Shown here piece after piece: positions 48,638 to 57,741 of a stretch of 64,000 bases of DNA. Both the position numbers and the translations under genes were made by a program. The DNA is taken from contig NZ_LVJW01000006.1 of assembly GCF_001708965.1 (NCBI RefSeq), forward strand, positions 1,529,970-1,593,969. The letters are read 5' to 3'. This stretch comes from Candidatus Thiodiazotropha endoloripes. GTDB taxonomy: Bacteria; Pseudomonadota; Gammaproteobacteria; Chromatiales; Chromatiaceae. The stretch's first letter is position 1. Every line of letters begins with the position of its first letter. The notes beneath the pieces are model-generated. The model did no database searches. It was not told where the DNA came from and saw only the letters and a list, made by a program, of their open reading frames with translations.

Positions 48638-49390
48638 ATGTTAGCCATTAAGAATTTAACAGCCAGCGTGGACGGGAAAGCGATCCTCAGAGGTGTGGAC
48701 CTTCAGGTGGAGCCTGGAGAGTTGCATGCCATCATGGGACCGAACGGTTCAGGCAAGAGTACGTTGGCGCACATTCTGGCCGGTCGTGACGGTTATTCTG
48801 TAACCGGCGGTGAGGTCCGCTATCTGGGTGAAGACCTGTTGCAACTGGAAGTGGAAGAGCGGGCCCAGCAAGGTCTGTTTCTGGCAATGCAGTATCCGGT
48901 GGAGTTGCCCGGAGTGAATAATATGAGTTTTCTGCGCGAATCCATGAATGCATTGCGTAGAGCACGGGGTGAACCTGAGATCGATACCCTGAGTTTCATG
49001 AAGCAGGTGAAAGAGAAGGCCAAACAGGTGAAGCTCGATGAAAAATTGTTGAAACGATCCGTCAATGCAGGTTTCTCCGGAGGTGAGAAGAAACGCAACG
49101 AAATTCTGCAGATGGCGATGCTCGAACCAAAACTGGCGATCCTCGATGAGACCGACTCAGGGCTCGATATCGATGCCTTAAGGACGGTGGCGGACGGCGT
49201 CAATCGGTTGCGTACAGCGGAGCGGGGCATGATTGTGGTGACCCACTATCAACGGCTGCTCGACTATATTCAACCGGACAAGGTGCATGTGTTGGCGAAT
49301 GGTCGGATTGTACGCAGTGGTGGTAAGGATCTGGCCTTAGAGCTTGAAGCCAGAGGCTATGGCTGGTTACTCGAGGAGGCCGCGGCATGA
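48638..49390 (+). CDS. sufC: Suf ABC-type ATPase SufC
   Basis: A 250-aa ATPase that drives structural change in SufBC2D. Walker A GPNGSGKST, signature FSGGEKKRNE, Walker B LAILDETDSGLD and H-loop VVTHY are all intact. The Glu-Thr after the Walker-B Asp is the SufC-specific spelling. It overlaps sufD by four bases (ATGA). Confidence 0.97.
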   Translation: MLAIKNLTASVDGKAILRGVDLQVEPGELHAIMGPNGSGKSTLAHILAGRDGYSVTGGEVRYLGEDLLQLEVEERAQQGLFLAMQYPVELPGVNNMSFLRESMNALRRARGEPEIDTLSFMKQVKEKAKQVKLDEKLLKRSVNAGFSGGEKKRNEILQMAMLEPKLAILDETDSGLDIDALRTVADGVNRLRTAERGMIVVTHYQRLLDYIQPDKVHVLANGRIVRSGGKDLALELEARGYGWLLEEAAA

Positions 49391-50724
49391 CCCCCTCCCT
49401 GAGTGACTACAAGAGTGGGACACTGCAGGGTATCGAAACTCTGCCCATGAGTTCCGGTGATTGGATGATAGACCGGCGTCTGGCCGCCCTGGAACGGTTT
49501 GAAACGCTGGGCTTTCCCGATCGACGCTCGGAAGCCTGGCGTTACACCAGTGTGGAGGGGCTGCTAAAGCAGGGCTTTATTGCTCCGGCCAAGGTTTCGC
49601 AAAGGGATCGGGACGATGGGATTCAAAGCCATCTGTTACCACTTGCCACGCTGGGGCGGTTGGTGTTTATCGATGGCCAGTTCATTGACGAACACTCTGT
49701 TTATCCCTCGCAAGGGGTCAGGGTGACCAGCCTCAAAGCGGCCATGGCTAAAGGTGATCGCCAGGTGTTGGAGGCGGTGGGCAGTCTGTCAGGCTTGGGT
49801 GATGATGGATTTGCCGCGTTGAATCTGGCCGGTTTTCAAGATGGGGTAGTGATACAGATCGCCCAGGATGTCAGGCTGGATGGGCCAATGGAGTTGCTTC
49901 ACTTGAGCACGGCCAGTGCAGAAGGGCGTAAATTATCTACCCGTCATCTGATCCTGATGGAGCGGGGCAGCCAGGCTGAGTTGATCGAACGCTTTGTCTC
50001 AGAGGATCAACAGAGTAGCTACTTTAACCATCAGGTGGTTGAGATCAGCCTGGCTGAACAGGCCAGCCTGAATCACAAGCGCATTCAGATGGAGAGTGGT
50101 CAGGCCTATCATCTGAGTGATCTGCATATCGCACTGCAGCGCCAGGCGGCCTACTACGGAGTAATGGCAGCGATTGGTGGCTGCTGGTCACGCACCTTTA
50201 TATCAAATCGTTTTCAACAACCCGATGCCCATTGTGAACTGGATGGTCTCTATTGTGTGGATGATGGGCAGTTGGCCGATTTTCATCTCGATATAGACCA
50301 CCAGTTGGCAAACTGCAGCAGCCGGGAGAACTTCAAAGGGATCTTGCGTGGTTCCGGCAGAGCGGTATTCGATGGTTTGATACAGGTCGGTAAGGGGGCG
50401 CAGAAAAGTGAAGCCCATCTGCATAATGCCAATCTGATGTTGTCGAGACAGGCAGAGGTGGATACCAAACCCCAGTTGATGATTTTGGCTGATGATGTGG
50501 TCTGCAGTCATGGCACCTCCGTCGGGCAGCTGGATGATCAGGCGATCTTCTATCTGCGCTCCCGGGGGCTCGATGAGGAGCAGGCCCGGGCTCTGTTGTG
50601 TCAGGGATTCCTGGCGGAAGTCGTCGACAAGTTTGAACACCAGGCTTTGATCGAGCTGCTCAACAGACGCATGAACTTTGTCGGTTTTACGGAGCCGGAG
50701 ACGAGTCATGAGTCGCTTGGTTGA
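49387..50724 (+). CDS. sufD: Fe-S assembly protein SufD
   Basis: A 445-aa beta-helix partner of SufB. Characteristic features: FPDRRSEAWRYTSVEGLL near the N-terminus and DVVCSHGTSVGQLDDQAIFYLRSRGLDEEQARALLCQGF near the C-terminus, the latter with the conserved His used in iron acquisition. The ATG overlaps the sufC stop. No cysteine desulfurase gene follows, in contrast to typical sufABCDSE operons. Confidence 0.96.
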   Translation: MTPSLSDYKSGTLQGIETLPMSSGDWMIDRRLAALERFETLGFPDRRSEAWRYTSVEGLLKQGFIAPAKVSQRDRDDGIQSHLLPLATLGRLVFIDGQFIDEHSVYPSQGVRVTSLKAAMAKGDRQVLEAVGSLSGLGDDGFAALNLAGFQDGVVIQIAQDVRLDGPMELLHLSTASAEGRKLSTRHLILMERGSQAELIERFVSEDQQSSYFNHQVVEISLAEQASLNHKRIQMESGQAYHLSDLHIALQRQAAYYGVMAAIGGCWSRTFISNRFQQPDAHCELDGLYCVDDGQLADFHLDIDHQLANCSSRENFKGILRGSGRAVFDGLIQVGKGAQKSEAHLHNANLMLSRQAEVDTKPQLMILADDVVCSHGTSVGQLDDQAIFYLRSRGLDEEQARALLCQGFLAEVVDKFEHQALIELLNRRMNFVGFTEPETSHESLG

Positions 50725-51067
50725 GGTTGTAAAGTCACTGCTGCCTGGTCAGGGGAAGCGCCGTGCTCCGAGCAGGGATCAATTGATTGAAGCTCTGCGC
50801 ACGGTTCATGACCCGGAGATTCCTGTCAATATTTATGATCTGGGTTTGATCTATCGACTGGAGGTTGACGATCAGGGTCGGGTGGAGATCGATATGACCT
50901 TGACCGCACCAGCCTGTCCTGTGGCTGGAACCCTACCCCATGAGGTGGGGCGTGTGATCGATGCGGTACCTGGTGTTGAGGATGCGGTCATTCATCTGGT
51001 CTGGAGTCCACCCTGGAGCAAGGAGCGGATGAGTGAAGAGGCACAGATGAAGCTCGGGCTGCTGTAG
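50708..51067 (+). CDS. SufT-like MIP18/DUF59 protein
   Basis: A 119-aa protein with one DUF59 domain: HDPEIPVNIYDLGLIY and MTLTAPACPVAG with the conserved Cys. Such proteins assist Fe-S maturation. ATG at 50708 overlaps sufD by 17 bp, with GGAGACGAG upstream. Confidence 0.92.
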   Translation: MSRLVEVVKSLLPGQGKRRAPSRDQLIEALRTVHDPEIPVNIYDLGLIYRLEVDDQGRVEIDMTLTAPACPVAGTLPHEVGRVIDAVPGVEDAVIHLVWSPPWSKERMSEEAQMKLGLL

Positions 51068-51136
51068 TGTTTGTAATAATTTGATTCCTGGCAGGCAGTA
51101 TGGCTATTGCATGACCGGGATCGAAGAGGTGTCGAA

Positions 51137-51463
51137 ATGTCCATACAGTTGACTGACAGAGCGGCTGAACATGTCAGCAAGATGTTATCCAGCCACGGCT
51201 CGGGCATCGGGCTGCGCCTGGCAACGAAAAAGAGCGGCTGTTCCGGTTTTGCCTATGTGGTGGATTATGCGGAGCAGGTCGATACGGATGACCATGTATT
51301 TGAAAGTCATGGAGTGAAGATTGTGGTGAATCATCAGAGTCTGCCCATGCTGGATGGGATGACCATCGATTTTGTCAAAGAGAATATGCTCAACGAGGGC
51401 TTTGAGTTTATCAACCCCAATGTGAAACAGAGTTGTGGTTGTGGTGAATCATTCAGCGTGTGA
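51137..51463 (+). CDS. A-type Fe-S carrier (SufA/IscA family)
   Basis: A 108-aa A-type carrier that delivers clusters to target proteins. The three conserved Cys are in KKSGCSGFAY and the C-terminal QSCGCGESF. The start at 51137 (MSIQLTDRAAEHV) follows AGAGGT by about 7 nt; the frame's ten extra codons upstream are not family-like. Confidence 0.93.
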   Translation: MSIQLTDRAAEHVSKMLSSHGSGIGLRLATKKSGCSGFAYVVDYAEQVDTDDHVFESHGVKIVVNHQSLPMLDGMTIDFVKENMLNEGFEFINPNVKQSCGCGESFSV

Positions 51464-51567
51464 AATATTCAATCCTGACAGTTCCGCCTTGATCAGCAGC
51501 ATGGTTAAAAATCTGGATGCAACCGATTCGGGCGTCGGCTCTATATTGTGCATGGAGAGGAGCGGAT

Positions 51568-52008
51568 ATGGCCACTCTGTCTGAAGCAGAAAGCATTGAG
51601 CAAATCGTCGAAACCTTCGAGTTTCTTGATGATTGGGATACCCGATATCAATACCTGATCGAGTTGGGTGAAAACCTGCCGCCGATGCCGGCTGCCCTTA
51701 AGACTGAGGAGAATTGGGTTAAGCCCTGCATGAGTACCGTGCACGTGGCGGCTCAGCTGGATCCCGGTCAGTCGGGTTTGATCCGTTTTCAGGGGGACTG
51801 TGATACCGCTATCATCAAAGGTGTGTTGGCGGTACTGATCGATCTGCTCTCCTATCGCAGTCTGGAGGAGATCAGCAATATGGATGTGGATAGTCTGTTT
51901 AAACGTCTGCGGCTGGAAGAGCATCTCAGTCCCAGCAGGCATGTGGGAATCTACGCCATCGTCGATAAAATGGTTGAACGCGCCACAGCTCTGGTTGATG
52001 GTCAGTAA
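51568..52008 (+). CDS. sufE: Sulfur acceptor SufE
   Basis: A 146-aa protein that accepts persulfide sulfur from a cysteine desulfurase and passes it to SufB. The active Cys lies in ENWVKPCMSTVHV, and DWDTRYQYLIELGENLP is the family start. GGAGAGGAG precedes ATG 51568. Last gene of the operon. Its desulfurase partner (SufS) is not in the window. Confidence 0.95.
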   Translation: MATLSEAESIEQIVETFEFLDDWDTRYQYLIELGENLPPMPAALKTEENWVKPCMSTVHVAAQLDPGQSGLIRFQGDCDTAIIKGVLAVLIDLLSYRSLEEISNMDVDSLFKRLRLEEHLSPSRHVGIYAIVDKMVERATALVDGQ

Positions 52009-52029
52009 TAATGTGTTGTAATTGAGACC

Positions 52030-52092
52030 AACCCACTGACCACTCGGGTCAGCGGGTTATTGGTTATCCAGCCGATTCTGTTGAGAATCGGC
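52030..52092. terminator. Two hairpins between convergent sufE and chemoreceptor genes
   Basis: AACCC.CTGACC...GGTCAG.GGGTT (52030-52058) and GCCGATTCT-gttg-AGAATCGGC (52071-52092) stand between the stops. Neither has a T-run. Confidence 0.5.
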
Positions 52093-52106
52093 AGTCGATG
52101 AGGCGC

Positions 52107-53234
52107 TTAATGGTCGCTGGTGCAGAGGATGCTGGAATTGCTCTCACCGGCGCGGGCCAGATCTTCCAGACTTGACAGTACCAGCAGGCTGGCCTCTTCC
52201 ATCTTGGATATCGCGCCGAGGCCATTTTTGTGGTCACCAGCCTTGACATATTCCATCGCCAACTTGCCATTCTTGTGCACATCAAGGTGGGGTGCCTCGA
52301 TCTCGCGGTAACCACTGAGCTGGGAGAAGCAATCCTGACCTTCCCCGTTGTAGTACCAGTTGCCCAGACGACAGTTTCTGTGATCTGTTAACTGATTGGG
52401 TTCCGGCTCTGTGAGTCCCATGAATGATTTATAGATGCCGAACTTAAAGATCAGATGGTCGAGTTTGGCCAACTCGACAAAAGTTCGCAGTGACGTCGAG
52501 GCGATGGCACTCTCCATCTCCTTGGATAGCTCGAACTGCTTCTTGATCATCTGTATGGATTCGGTCACCTGACTCTGGAAACTTTCTGTGACATCCATTA
52601 CCGATGACATGGTCTCGACAGATTTTTTTGTCTCCTGGGTGATGGTATCTACCAGCGCGGCAATTTCTGTGGTTGCCTCTCGGGTTCTGCCAGCCAGATT
52701 GCGTACCTCATCGGCTACCACCGCAAAACCCCGTCCCATCTCACCGGCTCTGGCCGCTTCAATCGCAGCGTTGAGTGCCAACAGATTGGTCTGTTCGGAA
52801 ATTCCCTGAATGATACTGACAAAGTTGCTGATACTGTCCGCGATGGTGCTGAGTTTCACCACGCTGTCGGAGCTTTCCCGGGAGATGGTGGTTACGTTAT
52901 CGATTTCGCTGCTCATCACCTCAACTCCGGAGATGGCCTGGGAGGAGATCTCTGAACCTTTGATGGCGCTCTGCTTCTCTTCCTTCATCGAGTTTGCGGT
53001 GTGGTTCAGGGAGTGTTGCAGTTGGCTGAATGACTCACCAAAGCTGGATAAATTTGCAAACAGTTGTTGATCGAGTTCTCCTTTACTCTGCAGTTTCTCC
53101 TTTTCCTGCCGGAGTGTGTCGTTGTCCCCTTTGACAGCGGCCAGTTCATGTTCCAGTGCCTGAATCCTAGCGTCCTGCTGAGAGATTTGTTCTGCTTGAA
53201 GGGTGAGGGTCTTTTTATTACTTAAGCCAAACAT
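52107..53234 (-). CDS. Soluble chemoreceptor with C-terminal CZB zinc domain
   Basis: A 375-aa cytoplasmic receptor with no membrane segments. N-terminal coiled coil (residues 1-55, [20 protein letters not shown]), MCP signalling domain (60-240) with tip [20 protein letters not shown] and [18 protein letters not shown], then a CZB domain (255-345). CZB ligands: His in LDHLIFKFG, Cys in NCRLGNWYY (the CxLGxWY hallmark), then [11 protein letters not shown] with two His. This matches the TlpD type, which responds to zinc, oxidants or HOCl. GAGGA precedes the ATG. A -10 GCCGATAT suggests sigma-28 control. Confidence 0.93.
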   Translation of the reverse strand: MFGLSNKKTLTLQAEQISQQDARIQALEHELAAVKGDNDTLRQEKEKLQSKGELDQQLFANLSSFGESFSQLQHSLNHTANSMKEEKQSAIKGSEISSQAISGVEVMSSEIDNVTTISRESSDSVVKLSTIADSISNFVSIIQGISEQTNLLALNAAIEAARAGEMGRGFAVVADEVRNLAGRTREATTEIAALVDTITQETKKSVETMSSVMDVTESFQSQVTESIQMIKKQFELSKEMESAIASTSLRTFVELAKLDHLIFKFGIYKSFMGLTEPEPNQLTDHRNCRLGNWYYNGEGQDCFSQLSGYREIEAPHLDVHKNGKLAMEYVKAGDHKNGLGAISKMEEASLLVLSSLEDLARAGESNSSILCTSDH

Positions 53235-53285
53235 GATGTGATCCTCGCAGGGAACTGCAGGAGTTATTGATTACAGGTAAATAGG

Positions 53286-53293
53286 ATATCGGC
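53286..53293 (-). promoter_or_regulatory. Sigma-28-like -10 of the CZB chemoreceptor gene
   Basis: Minus-strand GCCGATAT (7/8 to GCCGATAA) about 52 bp before the start. The -35 region is only TTAAAAAA at the expected distance, so this call is weaker than the sites at 5259 and 32493. Confidence 0.4.
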
Positions 53294-53386
53294 GGGAGTT
53301 ACTTTTTTTTAAGTAATATAATGATTAACTAATAAAACTGAATTCCTTTCAGAGTCGATTCCATGGAGAGGCTGGTGCAGCTCGGA

Positions 53387-55741
53387 TTAATTCAAGGTTT
53401 TCATAGGCTTGTCAATGGGTTGATCGGTTTGATCCAATGGCAATTGAAGCAGGAAAGTCGTACCGACGCCGGCTTCTGTGTTGAAGTTCAGCTTCCCTTT
53501 GTGTTTTCGTACCACGATATCGTGGCTTAGTGTGAGCCCCTGCCCGGTTCCTTCACCCACATCCCTTGTCGTGAAGAATGGATTGAAGATCTGATCCTGC
53601 GCTGATTCGGGAATACCGTCACCGTTATCCGAGATGGCAAGTTGGGCAAACCGGCCCTGCTGGCGGCTGGAGATGGTGATCTTCCCGGTTTGCTGTTTTG
53701 CATTCTCTTCCAATGCCTGGACCGCATTCATCAGGATATTGATCAGGGCCTGATGCATCTCGCTGGGTGAACAGGTCACCAGTGGCAGGGATTCATCCAG
53801 GTCTGTCTCCAGCTCAGCAATCTGTTCCCACTGATAGCGGCTGATCCCTACGATATCCTTGATCAGTTTATTCAGGTCGGTAGGCTCATGGACGGCGTTG
53901 TCGGAGGTAAAAATACGCATTGAGCGAACAATTCTGGAGACCTGCTCAGTGCCCTGGTGGCACTGGCGGATGGTGGTTGCGACCTCTTCATTGAGATACT
54001 CCAGGTCGATCTCCTCCCGCTTCTCATTGCAGGCCTCCAGCTTCGTCGAGAGATCGGATTTGTTCTCGATAGCCGCAATCAGCGCCAGGTAGGTCGATAT
54101 CAGGTCATGGGTATCCTGATGGGCCTCTTCAATGAAACTCAGATTGTTGTTGATAGTCTGTATGGGGGTATTGATCTCATGGGCGATGCCATCCGCCAGT
54201 TGGGCCAAAGCCGACATTTTGTGGTGCTGCGTGCGTTGCAGGGCAAGCTGCTCCCGCTCTGTCTCCATGACCTTTCTTTGGGTAATGTCCCGTATCAAAC
54301 AGATGACATGGCATCCCTTGTCCAGGGTGACTGAAGATATGGCAGCTTCGATTGGAAAGGTCTCGGCGGATTGTCGTATTGCATCGAGTTCCAATAGGGT
54401 GCCGGATAGAGGCTTGTCACACCGGCCGATATGCTCAAGAATCGGATTTGACTGCTGGTCTGTTGATAGCCATTGGTCGATAGTCAGGGTTGCCGCCTGT
54501 TCTGCTGTATAGCCGAATATTTTACTTGCCGCTGGATTCCAGAACTCAATTTTTCCCTGAGGATCGAGCATGATGATTGCATCCAGTGCGGATTCGGCCA
54601 ACTGGGTGAACTTGTTTTCACTCTCTTGTAGCTGGGAAAGATTGTGTTTCAGTTTCGCCTCGGTTGACTGTAACTTGCCGATCGTGTCGGAGAGCCGGCG
54701 TTGGGTACTCCGCAGCCGACGGTTATTTTCAGTGAGCAGCACCAATGAGATTACGATCAACAGCAAAGACGCCACTGTCATGATTGTTGCAATTGGATGG
54801 TGATCGGTCCATTCAATCAACGTGGGAGGGAGACGCTTGTGCGGTGGAATGTTCAAACTTTTGTAGAGTTCATGCACAGACTCATAGTTTGCCGGTACCG
54901 TCCAGCCAAAAGTACCGCTGCTCACGGCTGCAGGATGATCCTTTGGCATATTCAGCAGGGCAATGGAGACCTTCTCGCCAATCGTTTTGGGTGTATGAGG
55001 TAGGGCTGCTATCGGCCATTCCGGATAGAGCTGGCTACTGAGCAGATAGGGGAAGCCCTGGTTTGTCTGTAAGTTGAGTACCTTGATCTCATGTAATTTA
55101 ACCATTCCACTGGCTGACATCTTTTCCAGGGTATCACTGCGTACCGTTCCAGCATCTACCTTACCGTTTATCACGGCATCGACCACGGCGTCATGGGTAT
55201 TGAAGAAGTGCAGTGTTGTCTGCTTGTCCAAGTCGATATTATGGCGTTGCAGTTCTCGTTTGGCCATTAAAAAACCGCCAAGCGAGGTCGGATTGACTGC
55301 GCCGAATGTTATGCCATTCAGATCAGATAAAGCCTGGATTGTCTGGTTGTCCTTGCGGGTGAAAATGACACCGCCAAAACGCTCCTCGGCATGACCGCCG
55401 ACTTTGTTGATCAGGGTGGCAATGCGGAAGGCTCGGAAATCATGTTCGGCTTTGATGTAGATTCCGGAGTTGGCGAGTAAAAAATCGATCTGTTTGGATT
55501 GGATTGCCGGTTCGATCTCTTCAAACGGCAGAGGCACGATTCGAAACCGGGCATCGGTTATCTTCTGTGTCAGGTAGTCTGCGGTTTCTGACCAGCGCTG
55601 CAGGGTGATCGACTCCCCCCGTTTGGCCAGAACACCGATAGCGTATGTTGACCCCTCTTCTGCAGTGCCAGCAGTCAATTGACCGCTTAAGACCAAGATC
55701 AGCAGTACTGATAGCATCCTTGCCCTGGATTGGATACCCAT
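53387..55741 (-). CDS. Sensor histidine kinase with PhnD-like periplasmic domain (TtrS-like)
   Basis: A 784-aa protein. Signal segment 1-24, then a PhnD/SsuA-type binding domain (about 30-300: IGVLAKRGESITLQRWSETADYL, VNPTSLGGFLMAKREL, DAVVDAVINGKVDAGTV), TM at about 318-338, coiled coil, PAS (about 375-490, LAESALDAIIMLDPQGKIEFWNP), HisKA-type H-box LADGIAHEINTPIQT (phosphoacceptor His), N-box ILMNAVQAL and G-boxes DNGDGIP and GTGQGLTLS. The architecture resembles TtrS, the tetrathionate sensor, and similar kinases. No response regulator is adjacent, so it is an orphan in this window. Confidence 0.92.
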   Translation of the reverse strand: MGIQSRARMLSVLLILVLSGQLTAGTAEEGSTYAIGVLAKRGESITLQRWSETADYLTQKITDARFRIVPLPFEEIEPAIQSKQIDFLLANSGIYIKAEHDFRAFRIATLINKVGGHAEERFGGVIFTRKDNQTIQALSDLNGITFGAVNPTSLGGFLMAKRELQRHNIDLDKQTTLHFFNTHDAVVDAVINGKVDAGTVRSDTLEKMSASGMVKLHEIKVLNLQTNQGFPYLLSSQLYPEWPIAALPHTPKTIGEKVSIALLNMPKDHPAAVSSGTFGWTVPANYESVHELYKSLNIPPHKRLPPTLIEWTDHHPIATIMTVASLLLIVISLVLLTENNRRLRSTQRRLSDTIGKLQSTEAKLKHNLSQLQESENKFTQLAESALDAIIMLDPQGKIEFWNPAASKIFGYTAEQAATLTIDQWLSTDQQSNPILEHIGRCDKPLSGTLLELDAIRQSAETFPIEAAISSVTLDKGCHVICLIRDITQRKVMETEREQLALQRTQHHKMSALAQLADGIAHEINTPIQTINNNLSFIEEAHQDTHDLISTYLALIAAIENKSDLSTKLEACNEKREEIDLEYLNEEVATTIRQCHQGTEQVSRIVRSMRIFTSDNAVHEPTDLNKLIKDIVGISRYQWEQIAELETDLDESLPLVTCSPSEMHQALINILMNAVQALEENAKQQTGKITISSRQQGRFAQLAISDNGDGIPESAQDQIFNPFFTTRDVGEGTGQGLTLSHDIVVRKHKGKLNFNTEAGVGTTFLLQLPLDQTDQPIDKPMKTLN

Positions 55742-56057
55742 AGGCTCTTCAAGAGTTTAAATCTGTGTTTGTATCACGTAATTAATATCTGTCATCCACA
55801 AGCAGTCAGCAAAGGGTTCATAGGGAGAACGGCGTTGACAGGATGACTCTTAACTCACGTATATTGCCACTGATAGATAGAGTTTGAACGCTGCTTTGCG
55901 GTGTTGCTAAATAATGTAGCGTCGTCGGTGTGGTTTTTTTTACTGCTCAGGGTGTTCTCTGTGATTGCCATTCCTATTTTTTGAGGCAGTGGGGCTGCCG
56001 GTAACCTCATGTAGGATACAAAGGACTGATTTTTTCCTACCCCTGTTGAGTCGATAG
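55742..56057. other. 316-bp gap
   Basis: No supported gene or site. Sequence is AT-rich near 55770-55800 and 55900-55990; probably holds the kinase promoter (minus strand). Confidence 0.4.
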
Positions 56058-56768
56058 TTACTCCAGTTGTAGTTCGATCTTTCCATTCGCATCCACTCTC
56101 AGAGTCTGGCTGCCTCCTTCGAGAGTGGGGGAGGATGCCCGTCCCTCGATGGCCATCATGTTGGCGCGCATCGGGTAGGGCCCAGGGGAGTGATCAATGG
56201 TTTGAAGCGTCAACTCAACCAGGCGATACCTGCTGCGCCCCATATGCTCAGTGATCTGTTCGGCTCGTTTGCGAAAAGCGCTGATCGCCTGTGCGGTAAG
56301 GGTCTCCTCAGCGGTCTGACGCTGATTTGCAGAGATGGAGTAGCTGAGGGATTCCAGAGCCAATTTGGATTGCAGACTGCCCAACAGATTGCTCATCGCA
56401 TGGTTGTTTTGGCTCTCCAGCCGAATCGATTGGCGAACCCTCCAGCCGATAAGCTGTTGCTGTTGATAGCGGGGGGAGGTTCGATAGCCCAGCGTGCTGA
56501 CCTTGATTTCATTGCGCTGTTTTGCTGTTTTTACAGCTTCCGCGATCAGACGGTTGATCTGGTCAGTAAGCTGCTTCAGGTCGGTACCTTCCCTTTGTGC
56601 GTAGAGGACGGCAGTCTGGGTGTCGTTATCCACCTCCATGGTAGCGTAGGCATTCAACTCTACCAGGTCGTAGTGAAGGGCTGATTCCTCCGCTTTAAGT
56701 GGGCTGATCGAGATCAGCATGACGATCAGGGCTAAGTATAGATTTTGGCGAAAATCTGTATGGTGCAT
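56058..56768 (-). CDS. SIMPL-domain (DUF541) exported protein
   Basis: A 236-aa exported protein with signal peptide ending ISPLKA. The SIMPL/DUF541 fold shows LNAYATMEVDNDTQTAVLYAQREG, KVSTLGYRTSPRYQ, WRVRQSIRLESQN and AQAISAFRKRAEQITEHMGRS. Proteins of this family are periplasmic or outer-membrane-associated with stress-related roles not well defined. GGAGGACTC precedes the ATG, an excellent ribosome site. Downstream of the ThiF gene on the same strand with 85 bp between. Confidence 0.86.
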   Translation of the reverse strand: MHHTDFRQNLYLALIVMLISISPLKAEESALHYDLVELNAYATMEVDNDTQTAVLYAQREGTDLKQLTDQINRLIAEAVKTAKQRNEIKVSTLGYRTSPRYQQQQLIGWRVRQSIRLESQNNHAMSNLLGSLQSKLALESLSYSISANQRQTAEETLTAQAISAFRKRAEQITEHMGRSRYRLVELTLQTIDHSPGPYPMRANMMAIEGRASSPTLEGGSQTLRVDANGKIELQLE

Positions 56769-56853
56769 GAGTCCTCCGGGGATTAACCTTTCAGTATAGT
56801 TATCAATCTCCAGCTTATTGTTACGGCAATTCGAAGATCACTGTTTGCAGGGT

Positions 56854-57741
56854 TTAGGTGGTGCTGGTTTCAGCCTGTTTCGCGGCAGCGATTAATTGGC
56901 GGCTGCCGAACCAGATTGCCAGACGCTGCAGAGGATGACGATTCCCGCCGGGTCTCCAGGTTTTGGCGAGCCGGTTTTGGTAGGCATCGAACTGCAATCC
57001 CCAAGGGGCCGCCGTAACGGCTCCTCGTCCGAGCAGCAGTTTCAATACCTGACTGGCGGCGAATCCAGCGCAGATTTCGCAGCCCATGGCGGTAGAGGGG
57101 CCACGCTTTGCCAGCAGATCGATGCGCTGTGGTTCAACCAGGTAAGCCTGGTGCAATCTCGCCGGGGCCAGGCCGACCAGGAATCGCAGATATTGCTGAT
57201 ACTCATCGACATCCTGAAGCTGGAAGTAGGATTCGAAACTCATCTCGCCGGGCAAGAAGCAGAGCAGAGCCGAACCCATTCCCAATGGTGCTGCTGTTAC
57301 CCCAGGCAGACCCATCTCATAACAGGCGGCAAACACAGCCCGTCTTGCTGTCATGGCAAAGAAATCGAGGCCATCCAGGTAGATGTCACAATCCTGTAAA
57401 AACGCTTCTGCCTGATCCGCTTTCACACCTCGGGGAAAAGGCTTGATATCAAGCTGCGGATTGATTGCCAGGGCAGCATCAATCATGGTGTCGAGCTTAG
57501 GTTTACCAATTGTGTTGAGATTTGCTCCTGATTGGCGATTGAAGTTTTCAACTGCAAAATGATCGAAATCGGCCAGATTGAATTGACCTATTCCAAGTCG
57601 GGTCAGGGTAAGTAGGTGGCTGCCGCCCACACCCCCCAAGCCTGCTATGGCAACACGGGCTTTGCCGAGTTGCTGCTGCTCCGATTCGGTAACCCAGCCG
57701 ATATTCCTTGAAAACGCCAGCTGATAATCAAAGTGTTTCAT
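56854..57741 (-). CDS. ThiF/E1-like adenylyltransferase family protein
   Basis: A 295-aa E1-superfamily protein. Nucleotide-binding motif AGLGGVGGSHLLTLTRLGIG, then LADFDHFAVENFNRQ (the NFNRQ Arg contacts ATP), GKPKLD Lys and LDGLDFFAMTARR. Only one CxxC pair (CEIC) is present, so zinc binding seen in MoeB/ThiF is likely lost. There is no ThiS/MoaD-like partner. The start ATG 57741 overlaps the acyltransferase gene by 14 bp, so the two are coupled. A role in a secreted-product or amino-acyl modification is only inferred. Confidence 0.82.
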   Translation of the reverse strand: MKHFDYQLAFSRNIGWVTESEQQQLGKARVAIAGLGGVGGSHLLTLTRLGIGQFNLADFDHFAVENFNRQSGANLNTIGKPKLDTMIDAALAINPQLDIKPFPRGVKADQAEAFLQDCDIYLDGLDFFAMTARRAVFAACYEMGLPGVTAAPLGMGSALLCFLPGEMSFESYFQLQDVDEYQQYLRFLVGLAPARLHQAYLVEPQRIDLLAKRGPSTAMGCEICAGFAASQVLKLLLGRGAVTAAPWGLQFDAYQNRLAKTWRPGGNRHPLQRLAIWFGSRQLIAAAKQAETSTT

